From NCBI GenBank assembly GCA_017444665.1, contig JAFSWC010000031.1, forward strand, positions 1-45,333: 45,333 bases of DNA, written 5' to 3'. A program made the position numbers and the translations under genes. The DNA is from Oscillospiraceae bacterium (GTDB lineage: Bacteria > Bacillota > Clostridia > Oscillospirales > Oscillospiraceae). The notes under the pieces are model-generated. The model saw nothing but the letters and a program-made list of their open reading frames with translations. It was not told the origin of the DNA and searched no databases. Numbering within the stretch: the stretch's first letter is position 1; every line of letters starts with the position of its first letter. Positions 24,130-32,276 of this stretch are shown here, in pieces.

Positions 24130-26127
24130 TTAAAACTGCCCGGCGATCGCGGCGAAGAGCGCGGCGTCCGGGGCAGACGCGCGGTAGAATACCGGCGGAT
24201 AGCCAAGCGGCGCGTCGACCGTGATTTCTCCCCCGCCGCAGCGTTTGCCGCTCCACAGATGGACCCAGTCGTCCGCGGGAAGATAGAGCGAGCGCGTCTG
24301 TGCGCCCTCCTCGTATACGGGCGCCACCAGTACGTCGCGGCCGAGAAGATATTCCGTCTGCTCCGTCAGGCAGCGCGGATCACTTTCGTAGTGCAGCAGC
24401 AGCGGGCGCTGTACGCCGATGCCCTTTTCGCTGTTTTCCTTCACCGCCTTGCGCAGATATGGCGCAAGCGCGGCGTAGATGCGCGTAAGACGGCCGAAGC
24501 GCACGATGCAGTCCTCATCGTCATAGTACTGGAAATTATCATCCGGCCGGTTTCCCTCGTGCGTACGCATGACCGGGCTGAAGGCGGCCATCTCCGCCCA
24601 GCGGAGAAACAGCTCCTTCGTCCGGCAGTTTCCGAACAGCGACGTATAGCCGCCGATATCGCTGTGATTCAGTCCGCAGCCGCACATGGCCGCGCTCAGC
24701 GTACCGGAGACGACGGAGATCAGCCCGTCGTGCACGCTGAAGTCCACGCTCTGATCGCCCGCCCAAAGCAGGGGGCAGTATTTCTGCGTCCCGACGCCGC
24801 CGGCGCGCATAAAGACCAGCGCTTCCCCCAGCAGGCCGCACTCCGTCAGCGCCTCATAATTGCACCGGGCCCACAGCACAGGCCATGCGTTGTGCGCAAG
24901 CATGGGGTCCTCGCCGCTGAAAAGGCGAACGTCGATCGGCAGATACTCGCCGAAGTCCGCCATCCATCCGCGCAGCCCGAAAGCGATCAGGTTTTTCTTG
25001 ATGATCTCCTTGAACCACGCAAAGGCGGCCGGATTGGTAAAGTCCACGACGCCGCAGTAGAATTCGCCGAAGTCGACGAGATAGATCTCGCCCTTGTCGT
25101 TCAGCGCAAAATAGCCCTTTTCCGCGCCCTCCCGGAAGAGCAGACCGTCGCTGACGAGATACGGGTTGATATAGCCGAGAAAGCGGATGCCGTCCTTTTC
25201 ATACGCCTTGATCTGCTCCGGCAGACCCGGATACATGCTCTCGTTCCAGCGCCAGTCCCACTGCAGGCGCTTGCCGAAGGAGGTGACTCGTTTTCCCTCC
25301 CAGTCCTGGCACCACACGCCCGACACGGCGACGCCCAGCCGACGAGAGCGTTCCACAAGCTCGCTCACGCGCTCTGTGCCGCCCTGCAGGCCCAGGATCG
25401 CTCCGTTATACACCCAGTCCGGCAGCACGCTCTGACGCCCAAAAAAGGCGCTCAGATCGCTTACAAGCGCAAGCAGGCTCTCCCCCGTACGGATCCGGAT
25501 CCGGCTCGGCACCGCCCAAAACTGCAGCTCGTGGAAGCTCTCGTGCCGAAAGTCGAAATTGGCGTACGCCGTGCAGTCCGCCCACAGCCAGTAACGGCGG
25601 GACGAGACAAACAGCGGCGCGGGGAAATTGGTGTTGTAATAGTCGCCGCCGGCCTTGTTCTCCACGTCCGAGCGCCATGTCACATAGGTGCTTTTGTCGC
25701 GGCCGACTCCGGGCTCCGACGTCCACAGCGGGAAATGCCTTCCCCGCAGGTCAAAATACGACATCTGCTCGCCGCAGCCGTAGCAGTGCTCGTTCTTCTC
25801 CGCCGGAACTCTCAGCCAAATCCGGTTGATATCCGGGTCAAGCGCGGTAAACACAAGCTCCAGCGTGTCGCCGTCGTCGCTGCTGATCGCAACGCGCAGC
25901 AGGCTTTCAAACGTGAGCTCCACCCCTGCTTCTGTCTTCTCCGCGGAGAAGCTGCGGAGCGGGATGCGGCTCTCGACGTAATCTTCGATTTTGAAATTGC
26001 CCCGATACATATCGATCGAAGGCTCTCCCCGACCGACAAAAAGCATGGGAGCCTCCGAGCTGTGGCTCAGTAGCTCCCCGACACGGCTGCAAACAGACAG
26101 GGTCCCGTTATCGCAGCGAATATCCAT
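24130..26127 (-). CDS. yihQ: Sulfoquinovosidase, GH31, YihQ-like
   Basis: This 665-residue protein aligns along its length with E. coli YihQ (as I recall that sequence), with a constant offset of 14 residues through the catalytic core. The nucleophile is D391 ('GWMADFGEY') and the acid/base is D458 ('LLWAGDQSVDF'). The sulfonate-binding QQRWY set is complete: Q248 ('LGLQGG'), Q274 ('VWCQDW'), R287 and W290 ('FGKRLQW'), and Y494 ('HSDIGGY'). It should cleave alpha-sulfoquinovosides such as sulfoquinovosyl glycerol, releasing sulfoquinovose. With no signal peptide it should be cytoplasmic. It is seventh in the import operon, 6 bp after the Gfo/Idh gene, with an AGGAGG site. An ordinary alpha-glucosidase is unlikely because of the sulfonate residues. 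Confidence 0.92.
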   Translation of the reverse strand: MDIRCDNGTLSVCSRVGELLSHSSEAPMLFVGRGEPSIDMYRGNFKIEDYVESRIPLRSFSAEKTEAGVELTFESLLRVAISSDDGDTLELVFTALDPDINRIWLRVPAEKNEHCYGCGEQMSYFDLRGRHFPLWTSEPGVGRDKSTYVTWRSDVENKAGGDYYNTNFPAPLFVSSRRYWLWADCTAYANFDFRHESFHELQFWAVPSRIRIRTGESLLALVSDLSAFFGRQSVLPDWVYNGAILGLQGGTERVSELVERSRRLGVAVSGVWCQDWEGKRVTSFGKRLQWDWRWNESMYPGLPEQIKAYEKDGIRFLGYINPYLVSDGLLFREGAEKGYFALNDKGEIYLVDFGEFYCGVVDFTNPAAFAWFKEIIKKNLIAFGLRGWMADFGEYLPIDVRLFSGEDPMLAHNAWPVLWARCNYEALTECGLLGEALVFMRAGGVGTQKYCPLLWAGDQSVDFSVHDGLISVVSGTLSAAMCGCGLNHSDIGGYTSLFGNCRTKELFLRWAEMAAFSPVMRTHEGNRPDDNFQYYDDEDCIVRFGRLTRIYAALAPYLRKAVKENSEKGIGVQRPLLLHYESDPRCLTEQTEYLLGRDVLVAPVYEEGAQTRSLYLPADDWVHLWSGKRCGGGEITVDAPLGYPPVFYRASAPDAALFAAIAGQF

Positions 26128-26133
26128 CTTTCC

Positions 26134-27201
26134 TTATCCTCCTGTTCTCTCCCAGCGCCCCGTCTTGGCGGAGCGGGCAACTGTATCCATCACACGCTGA
26201 ACGGCGATCCCGTCATAGAGCGAAGCCGCCAGTCCGCTCCCGTCACCCCGCAGCAGTCTCTCAAAGGCCTCCATCTGCGTGCAGCGGAATTCTTCCGGGA
26301 TCGCAAGCGGAACATAGCGATTGGCGCGAAAATCCTCTTCGGTCAGACAGCCCTCCAGGCTGCTGCACAGCTTTCCGCCGATCAGGTCCTGCCTGTAGAG
26401 CAGGCCTCCCTTCGAGCCGTATATCGCAAGCTGCTGCAGATTCCGGTGCCCGTACGCGAAGCGTGTGGTCTCCAGCATGGCGCTCACGCCGCCGGACAAT
26501 CTGGCCAGGAACATGGCGTAATCGTCTACCGTCACCTCGCCCTCTCCGCCTTCCGGCAGGATGCGCTTCGGCATCAGCACGCCCATGTCCGCCGTTACGG
26601 ACTCGATCTCTCCGGCGGTAAAGCGGACCAGATCGATCAGATGCGATCCGAGATCGCCCAGCGCGCCGTAGCCGGCCAGCTCTCTGCGAAAGCGCCAGGA
26701 AAGCGGACGGCTCTCGTCGTTGCCCCATCCCTGGTCGTACCGGGCAAATACATGCCGCAGCTGCCCCAGGGCGCCGCTTTTCACCAGATACCGCGCATAA
26801 CGCGCGGCGTCCATAAAGCGATAGGAGAAGCAGATCATATGCGGGATCGGCCTTTCCCCCATCCGCTCCTTCAGATCCAGCGCCTGCTCCATCGTCAGAC
26901 ACAGCGGTTTTTCCACCGCAAAGGGGACCCCCGCCTCGATCGCCGCCCTGACCATCTCGTAGTGCTGCACGTTCGGCGTGCAGATCGAAACCGAATCGAC
27001 TTCTCCGGACGCAAGCAATTCCCGGTAATCCGAAAAGCGCAGTCTCTCCGGAACGCCCAGTTCTTTCCCTACCCGGGCAAGCGTTTCCGCGTTCCGCGTG
27101 CAGATTGCGGCGACGCGCATGCCCTCAAGCTGCGCGATGCCGCCGATATGCTCCTGTGCGATATTACCCAGCCCGATGATGCCGTGGCGGATCTGCTTCA
27201 T
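26134..27201 (-). CDS. Gfo/Idh/MocA-family NAD(P)-dependent oxidoreductase
   Basis: This 355-residue protein has an N-terminal Rossmann fold ('HGIIGLGNIAQEHIGGI', residues 5-21), the family 'EKPLCLTM' motif (Lys about residue 95) and 'GDLGSHLIDLVRF' in the C-terminal domain. Members oxidise or epimerise sugars; some work as NAD-dependent glycosidases. A Gfo/Idh/MocA-related family of NAD-dependent sulfoquinovosidases is known, so a second SQ-glycoside hydrolase is one possibility, and sugar dehydrogenase another. I choose ATG 27201; a TTG at 27222 overlaps the upstream stop. It lies directly before the GH31 enzyme and 17 bp after the zinc dehydrogenase, so it probably acts on the same imported sugar. 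Confidence 0.82.
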   Translation of the reverse strand: MKQIRHGIIGLGNIAQEHIGGIAQLEGMRVAAICTRNAETLARVGKELGVPERLRFSDYRELLASGEVDSVSICTPNVQHYEMVRAAIEAGVPFAVEKPLCLTMEQALDLKERMGERPIPHMICFSYRFMDAARYARYLVKSGALGQLRHVFARYDQGWGNDESRPLSWRFRRELAGYGALGDLGSHLIDLVRFTAGEIESVTADMGVLMPKRILPEGGEGEVTVDDYAMFLARLSGGVSAMLETTRFAYGHRNLQQLAIYGSKGGLLYRQDLIGGKLCSSLEGCLTEEDFRANRYVPLAIPEEFRCTQMEAFERLLRGDGSGLAASLYDGIAVQRVMDTVARSAKTGRWERTGG

Positions 27202-27218
27202 GTCGCTCGTCTCTCTTC

Positions 27219-28163
27219 TCAAAAGCGCAGGATGGATTTGATAAAATTCCCGGAGCGCGCGGTCGATTCCTCCATCGCCCGCTCAATGTCGGTAAAGTCA
27301 TATTCGTGGGTGATCAGCCGGCTTTGCTCGATCTTGCCCAGCTGCATCAATCGGTCTGCTCCGATCCAGGGGTTGAGATACTCCTTCTTGCAGACCAGCC
27401 AGTGGTTGACGTTCAGCAGCGACAGTCCCTTGGTGTGCCACAGATGGCCGTCGAACGTACGCTGGCCGTGATGCCAGGCGTAAACGCCGAGTTTTCCGCC
27501 TTTCCCCAGCAGCCTTTCGCAGGAAGAAAAGCAGCTTTGCACGCCCGCGCACTCAAAGGCGATCTCAAAGGGCTCGTTCTCCAGTTCTTCCAGCCTGGCG
27601 CGTCCCTCCGCCGTCGAGCTGTCGATCAGTTCCGTCGCGCCGTACAGCCCGGCAAGCTCCAGATTCTGCTTTTTGATATCCGCCACCACAAGCCTTGACA
27701 GCGGATACTGGCATAATAGCTGCACCAGCAGCAGGCCCATGTAGCCGGCGCCGAACAGGATCACGCTGTCGCCGGGATAGATGTTCAGCTCGTCCGCCGC
27801 CGTCACGACACAGGATACCGGCTCGACGAGATGCGTTTTCAGTTCGAAGTCCGGATTCGGATGGATCGGCAGAAAACGCCCGACGGGAATGTTGACATAC
27901 TCGCCCCAGGTCGTGGTCGTAACAAGGTCTCCCTCTTTTACGTCCGCCACGTCAGAGCCGACTTTTGCAACGATACCGATCCCCTCGTGTCCCGGGAGGA
28001 TCGGCTCGTTGTGATGAACGCCTGTGTATTTCCAGACCTCCGCCATACAGATGCCGTTGTACAGCGTTTTGGCCTGGATCTCGTTTGGCTGCGGATCGCG
28101 CAGTTCAATCTCGCGCAGATAGACGTGACGGGTCCCGTCGAAGAAAGCGGTCAGGCTCTTCAT
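27219..28163 (-). CDS. Zinc-type medium-chain alcohol/polyol dehydrogenase
   Basis: This 314-residue MDR protein has a GroES-like domain with zinc-site residues C39 ('NGICMAEVW') and H-E in 'LPGHEGIGIVAKVG'. Its Rossmann domain begins 'SVILFGAGYMGLLLVQLL' (about residues 133-150). The structural-zinc four-Cys lobe is missing, as in shorter sugar and polyol dehydrogenases (sorbitol or threonine type). The usual substrates are secondary alcohols of sugars. It is co-transcribed between the ABC permease (9-bp gap) and the Gfo/Idh enzyme, and the two redox enzymes may form an oxidation-reduction pair on a sugar carbon. Substrate is not determined. Confidence 0.82.
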   Translation of the reverse strand: MKSLTAFFDGTRHVYLREIELRDPQPNEIQAKTLYNGICMAEVWKYTGVHHNEPILPGHEGIGIVAKVGSDVADVKEGDLVTTTTWGEYVNIPVGRFLPIHPNPDFELKTHLVEPVSCVVTAADELNIYPGDSVILFGAGYMGLLLVQLLCQYPLSRLVVADIKKQNLELAGLYGATELIDSSTAEGRARLEELENEPFEIAFECAGVQSCFSSCERLLGKGGKLGVYAWHHGQRTFDGHLWHTKGLSLLNVNHWLVCKKEYLNPWIGADRLMQLGKIEQSRLITHEYDFTDIERAMEESTARSGNFIKSILRF

Positions 28164-28172
28164 CGGACCTCC

Positions 28173-29024
28173 TCAGCCTTTAACGGCACCCACAGTCAGG
28201 CCGGAAATGACCTGCTCCTGGAACAGGAAGTAAATCGCGAGGCTCGGTGCGATCGCCACGCAGATGGCGGCATAGAGACGGACATAGTCCGTTGTAAATT
28301 CGTTGGTAAACCAGCGTACGCCTGTCTGGATCGTGCGCTTGGCGGCCGTATTGAGCATCAGGTTCGCATACACGAATTCATTCCAGCAGGTAATGAAAGC
28401 AAAGGTGCCGGCCGTGACGAAGCCGTTTTTCGTCAGCGGCAGGACCATGTGGAAGAAGCGGCCGAAAAAGCCCAGTCCGTCGATGTTCGCGGCCTCCTCC
28501 AGCTCGGTGGGGAAGGTGTCCATAAAGCCGCGGATAATAAAGATCGACATGGGCAGGTTGATCGACGCGTACAGCAGGATCAGGCCGATGTGCGAATCCA
28601 GCAGGTGCAGCGTGCTGTACATCCGGTAATACGGGATCATGAAGGCGTTGAGCGGGATCATGACGCCCAGGCTGATGGCCATGAAGATCGCCTCGCGCGC
28701 GCGGAAGCGATAACGCGAGATCGCGTAGGCCGCCATACCGGACAGCAGCAGATTGATGATAACGGCGCCGAAGGCGACGACGATCGAGTTGATGATCTGC
28801 CGTCCCATGCCGGCCGAAACGAAGGCGTCGGCAAAGTTATGCCACTGCGGCGTCTTGGGGAAAGAGAAGGGGCTCTGAAAATACTCGGCGTTCGTCTTCA
28901 GCGCCGTGACGAACAGCCACAGCAGCGGAAAGATCGTATAGATCGCCAGCGCGATCAGAAGGACCCATTTCAAAACACGCAGAATGACGCTTCCGACGTC
29001 ACGCGATTGAATCATGTTCTGCAT
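28173..29024 (-). CDS. Sugar ABC importer permease, MalG type
   Basis: This 283-residue protein has six membrane helices and the EAA loop 'ELEEAANIDGLGFFGRFFHMVLPLT' (about residues 175-199) that docks the ATPase. The C-terminus 'FQEQVISGLTVGAVKG' is typical of CUT1 permeases. I choose ATG 29024 after AAAGGA, 4 nt beyond the partner permease stop; the longer frame would overlap it. It works with the other permease (29029-29889) and the binding protein (30822-32147). No ATPase is encoded nearby, so a shared MsmX-type ATPase elsewhere should power it. Confidence 0.92.
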   Translation of the reverse strand: MQNMIQSRDVGSVILRVLKWVLLIALAIYTIFPLLWLFVTALKTNAEYFQSPFSFPKTPQWHNFADAFVSAGMGRQIINSIVVAFGAVIINLLLSGMAAYAISRYRFRAREAIFMAISLGVMIPLNAFMIPYYRMYSTLHLLDSHIGLILLYASINLPMSIFIIRGFMDTFPTELEEAANIDGLGFFGRFFHMVLPLTKNGFVTAGTFAFITCWNEFVYANLMLNTAAKRTIQTGVRWFTNEFTTDYVRLYAAICVAIAPSLAIYFLFQEQVISGLTVGAVKG

Positions 29025-29028
29025 ACGA

Positions 29029-29889
29029 TCAGTCCTTTCCCGCAACGATTTTGCGAACCAGCGACATCACCAGGATGCCCATGATGATCAGAAGCACTGC
29101 CGCGGCATTGGCCGTACCGTAGACATTGGCGTTCATTTTCTTGTAGATGAACAGCACCATAGTCATCGTGCGGTTGGCCGGTCCGCCTTCCGTCAGCAGA
29201 TACACCTGCTCAAAGGCGCGCAGACCGAACACCGCCGCCAGCGTGATACAGGTTGCCAGCGAGCTGCGGATCATCGGGATCGTGATGTGGATGTCCGTCT
29301 GCAGGTTCGTGGCGCCGTCGATAGCCGCGGCCTCGTAATAGGTCGTGTCGATACCCGTGATCTCGGCCATCATGATGACCATGAAATAGCCGATATACAG
29401 CAGGCCGTAGGCGATCACGCAGATAAAGGCGACCTTGACGTTGCCCAGCCAGTTGACCGGCTGCCCTCCGAAGAGCTTGACCACGCCGTTGAGAAGACCG
29501 TAGTCAAGGTTGTACACCGCCGACCACATGGCGGCCATGGCGATGCCGGAAATGACCTGCGGAAGGAAATAGACCGTACGGAAAAACTTCCAGCCGCGGA
29601 TCTTCTTTGAAAGGATGAGCGCCATCATCATCGCCAGCGGCACCTTGATCGCCATGTCCACGCCGGCCCATGTCAGGTTGTTGCCCAGGGCGCGGCGGAA
29701 GGTCAGGTCCTTGAAGAGAGCGGCATAGTTGGCAAAGCCCCTGTACTCGGGCGGATGGAAGGCGTCCCACTTGTAAAAGCTCATCACGATCACGTAAATG
29801 AGCGGATACAGGAAGTAGGCGATGAACAGCACAACAGCCGGAAGCAGAAAGACCAGCAGCTTCCAGCGGTCTTCTTTGCGCAGATACAT
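29029..29889 (-). CDS. Sugar ABC importer permease, MalF/UgpA type
   Basis: This 286-residue protein has six membrane helices starting with 'LLVFLLPAVVLFIAYFLYPLIYVIVMSF' and carries the EAA loop 'YYEAAAIDGATNLQTDIHITIPM' (about residues 196-218). It is a typical CUT1 partner of the permease downstream and overlaps none of it. The likely cargo is a sulfoquinovoside such as SQ-glycerol, given the co-transcribed sulfoquinovosidase; O-sulfated sugars are possible given the sulfatase. Confidence 0.92.
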   Translation of the reverse strand: MYLRKEDRWKLLVFLLPAVVLFIAYFLYPLIYVIVMSFYKWDAFHPPEYRGFANYAALFKDLTFRRALGNNLTWAGVDMAIKVPLAMMMALILSKKIRGWKFFRTVYFLPQVISGIAMAAMWSAVYNLDYGLLNGVVKLFGGQPVNWLGNVKVAFICVIAYGLLYIGYFMVIMMAEITGIDTTYYEAAAIDGATNLQTDIHITIPMIRSSLATCITLAAVFGLRAFEQVYLLTEGGPANRTMTMVLFIYKKMNANVYGTANAAAVLLIIMGILVMSLVRKIVAGKD

Positions 29890-29943
29890 AAGCGAGTCCC
29901 CTTTCCTTGATTAACGTATATCCGAAAACGCCGCAGCGTTAGA

Positions 29944-30729
29944 TCAGCGAATGTTGTCGCTCCGGTAAAAATACCCCTCCGGGAACACCGGCGTTTCCAG
30001 CCGGAGGGTATTGGGCCATCGGCTCTCCGTCGGGACGCCGACGCAGCGGCCGTCAAGGATTTTCTCTGTCGCATCCAAAACGGCTTCGGCCCAGGCAAGG
30101 TCACGGCTCTCCGTTCCGATACCGTGGCCCGTGTAGATTTTCAAGCCGGGGATTTTCTTTATTATAGCAAGAAAACCGCCCATCTGTACAGCAAATTTTT
30201 CAAGGCTTTCCGCACCGTCTACCTGCATCCAGAACGAGCGGTTCCCCATCGCGTCCCCTGAGAATAGCCGGCCTTTTTCTCTCTCCAGCAGCATGGCGGC
30301 GCGCGGTGTGTGTCCGCCAAGGCTTCTGATCTCAAGCGTCGTTCCGCCCAGATCGAATACCTGGCCTTCGTCCAGAAAATGCAGGCCGTATTCTTTCTCA
30401 CAGCGGACGGGAAGCGCCGCGTCGCCGAGCGGTGCGTACAATTCTATCTCCTCGCGAAAGACCCATACCGGGATCTTCCGGCGCAGGAAATCCTCTGTCG
30501 CGGGACCAAGATGGTCGGGATGGGCATGTGTGATCACAACCTGCAGCGGCTTGTCCGTCAGGCTTCGGACGACCTCTCCCAGATCGTTTTCACAGCGCTG
30601 TGTGTCGACAAGAAGCGCCGCGCGCTCGCCCACGATCAGATAGCTGTCGACAAAGCGGCCGCTCTCCTCTGTTTCGACGATACGGAAAAGCCCCTCTTCC
30701 GGTTTAAAAACCGATTCCTTAACGGCCAT
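29944..30729 (-). CDS. Metallo-beta-lactamase-fold hydrolase (first of two)
   Basis: This 261-residue protein has the MBL metal motif 'THAHPDH' (H68, H70, D72, H73), a later His in 'LGGHTPRAAML', Asp in 'LFSGDAMG' and a final 'YTGHG'. The zinc site is therefore complete. Known MBL hydrolases cut thioesters, lactones or phosphodiesters; the target here is unknown. It lies between the binding-protein gene and the permeases, an unusual place for a hydrolase. I choose ATG 30729 over the longer frame because the extra N-terminus would run through the hairpin at 30759-30790. It shares the fold and C-terminal 'LDGR..GVP' segment with the protein at 32495-33376, so the two are probably paralogues. 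Confidence 0.8.
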   Translation of the reverse strand: MAVKESVFKPEEGLFRIVETEESGRFVDSYLIVGERAALLVDTQRCENDLGEVVRSLTDKPLQVVITHAHPDHLGPATEDFLRRKIPVWVFREEIELYAPLGDAALPVRCEKEYGLHFLDEGQVFDLGGTTLEIRSLGGHTPRAAMLLEREKGRLFSGDAMGNRSFWMQVDGAESLEKFAVQMGGFLAIIKKIPGLKIYTGHGIGTESRDLAWAEAVLDATEKILDGRCVGVPTESRWPNTLRLETPVFPEGYFYRSDNIR

Positions 30730-30758
30730 GCCTGCACCCCTGTCCTTAATAAAGCAAA

Positions 30759-30790
30759 GCGGCCCGCAGCTCACGGGAGTTGCGGGCCGC
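30759..30790 (-). terminator. Hairpin after binding-protein gene (attenuator or mRNA stabiliser)
   Basis: GCGGCCCGCA and TGCGGGCCGC (10-bp perfect arms) are followed on the minus strand by TTTGCTTTATT. Its place between the binding-protein gene and the rest of the operon suggests partial termination or 3' end protection, which would make more binding protein than permease. Confidence 0.65.
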
Positions 30791-30821
30791 CCATTGGAAC
30801 TATCTTACGCGGATAAGCGGT

Positions 30822-32147
30822 TTATTCCGCGGCAGCAGCCAGGGCCTGGCAGAACTGCTCAGCGGTGATCTCGCCAAGGACGAGAGCGTCGATGTTCTCC
30901 AGATACGCGCCCCAAACCTGCGGGCTCATGCTGTTCTGGATGGTGTTGATGGTGAAGCTGGCAGCCTTGCCGGCGTTGAGGATCTGGGTCTGGAGGCCCG
31001 GATCGAGCTGGCTCTCGTCATAGTCGACGGAGAACAGAGCGCCGGAAGACTTGGACAGAGGCAGAACCTGCTCGGCACGGGTGATGAACTCGAAGAAGGC
31101 TTCGACAGCGGCGATGTGCGCCGGGTCGTCGGAGCGGGCAGCGCCCAGGTAGCCCTGGTTGACGTTGATCATGCCGCCGCCGTTCTTGCCGTTGTAGGCA
31201 AGGCTGCCGCCGATGGTCAGGCCTTCGGCCAGACCGGGAACGCCTTCATTGGCGATACGGCCGCAGATCCAGGTGCCGTTGACGTAGATGGCGGTCTTCT
31301 CATTGAAGAACAGGCCGTTGGCTTCCTGCGTGCCGCCGCCGACAAGGTCAGCCTCGGAGATCGGAGCCAGGGTCTTGTACAGCTCGGCTGCCTCGATCCA
31401 TTCGGGGCTGTCGTAGGCAAGCTCAAGCGCATTCTCGCCGGCAACGGAGGCCAGGCAGTAGGTGAACCACAGCTGGGAGAACCAGGCATTGCCGCCGGTG
31501 ACGTGGGTCAGCGGGGTGACGCCGGAAGCGGTGATCTTCTCGGCCGCGGTGTACAGCTCGTCATAGCTGGTCGGGACTTCAACGCCGGCAGCCTCAAGGA
31601 GCTTGTTGTTGTACATCAGGGGGATGTACGCGGTCTCGTAGGGGATGCAGTAGATGCTTCCGTCAAAGTCCAGGCCGTTGAAGGTGCCGGCTTTGAAACG
31701 GCTGGCGATCTCGTCCTTCGCGAGGAAAGCCGTCAGATCCATCAGCTGGCCGCTGGTGCAGTAGTCGTTCAGGACCTGGCCCTTGAAGGTGAAGAGGTCA
31801 GGCGTGTCGCCGCTGGCGACGAGAGCCTTCATCTTCAGCTCATAGTCGTCGTAGTTGGGCTGATCCTCAACAACGATCTCATACACGCCTTCATACTCGG
31901 CGTTGAACTCGTTGATGATACGGGTCCACTCGGTGGTCTTGCTGTCGGCGCCGCACCAGATGTTCATCAGGGTCAGCGTGACTTTTTCGGCGGGGGCGGC
32001 TTCCTCGGCGGGAGCGGCCTCCCCGGCGGGAGCGGCTTCCTGGGCGGGGGCAGCTTCCTGGGCGGGGGCGGGAGCTGCGCTCTGTCCGCACGCGCACAGC
32101 GCGAAGCACATGACGGCCGCAAGGAGAAGTGCGATCAATCTTTTCAT
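30822..32147 (-). CDS. Extracellular solute-binding lipoprotein of sugar ABC importer
   Basis: This 441-residue protein has a lipoprotein signal with Cys about residue 20 ('CFALCACGQ'). A linker of repeated EAAPA units (about residues 30-53) keeps the domain off the membrane. The family-1 binding domain follows ('LTLMNIWCGADSKTTEWTRIINEFNAEYEGVYEIVVED', 'IYCIPYETAYIPLMYNNKLLEAAGVEVPTSYDELYTAAEKI'). It is the first gene of the ten-gene leftward operon, with a consensus-like promoter and operator upstream, and its codon bias and following hairpin suggest high expression. It should capture the imported sulfonated or sulfated sugar. It falls in the CUT1 class, but direct ligand residues cannot be assigned. 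Confidence 0.92.
   Translation of the reverse strand: MKRLIALLLAAVMCFALCACGQSAAPAPAQEAAPAQEAAPAGEAAPAEEAAPAEKVTLTLMNIWCGADSKTTEWTRIINEFNAEYEGVYEIVVEDQPNYDDYELKMKALVASGDTPDLFTFKGQVLNDYCTSGQLMDLTAFLAKDEIASRFKAGTFNGLDFDGSIYCIPYETAYIPLMYNNKLLEAAGVEVPTSYDELYTAAEKITASGVTPLTHVTGGNAWFSQLWFTYCLASVAGENALELAYDSPEWIEAAELYKTLAPISEADLVGGGTQEANGLFFNEKTAIYVNGTWICGRIANEGVPGLAEGLTIGGSLAYNGKNGGGMINVNQGYLGAARSDDPAHIAAVEAFFEFITRAEQVLPLSKSSGALFSVDYDESQLDPGLQTQILNAGKAASFTINTIQNSMSPQVWGAYLENIDALVLGEITAEQFCQALAAAAE
31985..32085 (-). repeat. Tandem EAAPA-coding repeats
   Basis: Five near-identical 15-bp units encode the Ala/Pro/Glu linker of the binding protein. Short in-frame tandem repeats like this can change length by slippage. 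Confidence 0.75.
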
Positions 32148-32245
32148 GTTCTTTCCTTCCTTTTTTCGGTATAATTTCCGCTTTTCATTATATTACGGCG
32201 GCAGCCAAATACCGGGAGATCCCCTTTTTCACGATCTCCCTGCAA

Positions 32246-32266
32246 TTGATTAACGCCGTAAAATAA
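32246..32266 (-). promoter_or_regulatory. Operator-like palindrome 1 (import operon)
   Basis: In the direction of transcription it reads TTATTTTAC-GGC-GTTAATCAA, an imperfect palindrome just downstream of the predicted start. It matches the palindrome at 34790-34810 at 17 of 21 positions and the one at 34913-34933 at 14 of 21. Confidence 0.6.
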
Positions 32267-32276
32267 CTATGTAAAA

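Noticed and set aside
22085-26073. Plus-strand frames of up to 727 codons over the sulfatase and GH31 genes
   Set aside because: Antisense shadows; the minus strand has catalytic motifs, ribosome sites and operon structure.
24130-26127. Ordinary alpha-glucosidase or alpha-xylosidase
   Set aside because: The complete QQRWY sulfonate-binding set and the neighbouring sulfo-TK genes favour sulfoquinovosidase.
31985-32085. Short direct repeats considered as a CRISPR array
   Set aside because: 15-bp units without spacers, in frame and coding for the EAAPA linker.
30780-32174. Plus-strand frame of 464 codons over the binding-protein gene
   Set aside because: Gly/Val/Ala-rich shadow; the minus strand encodes a complete lipoprotein with signal peptide.
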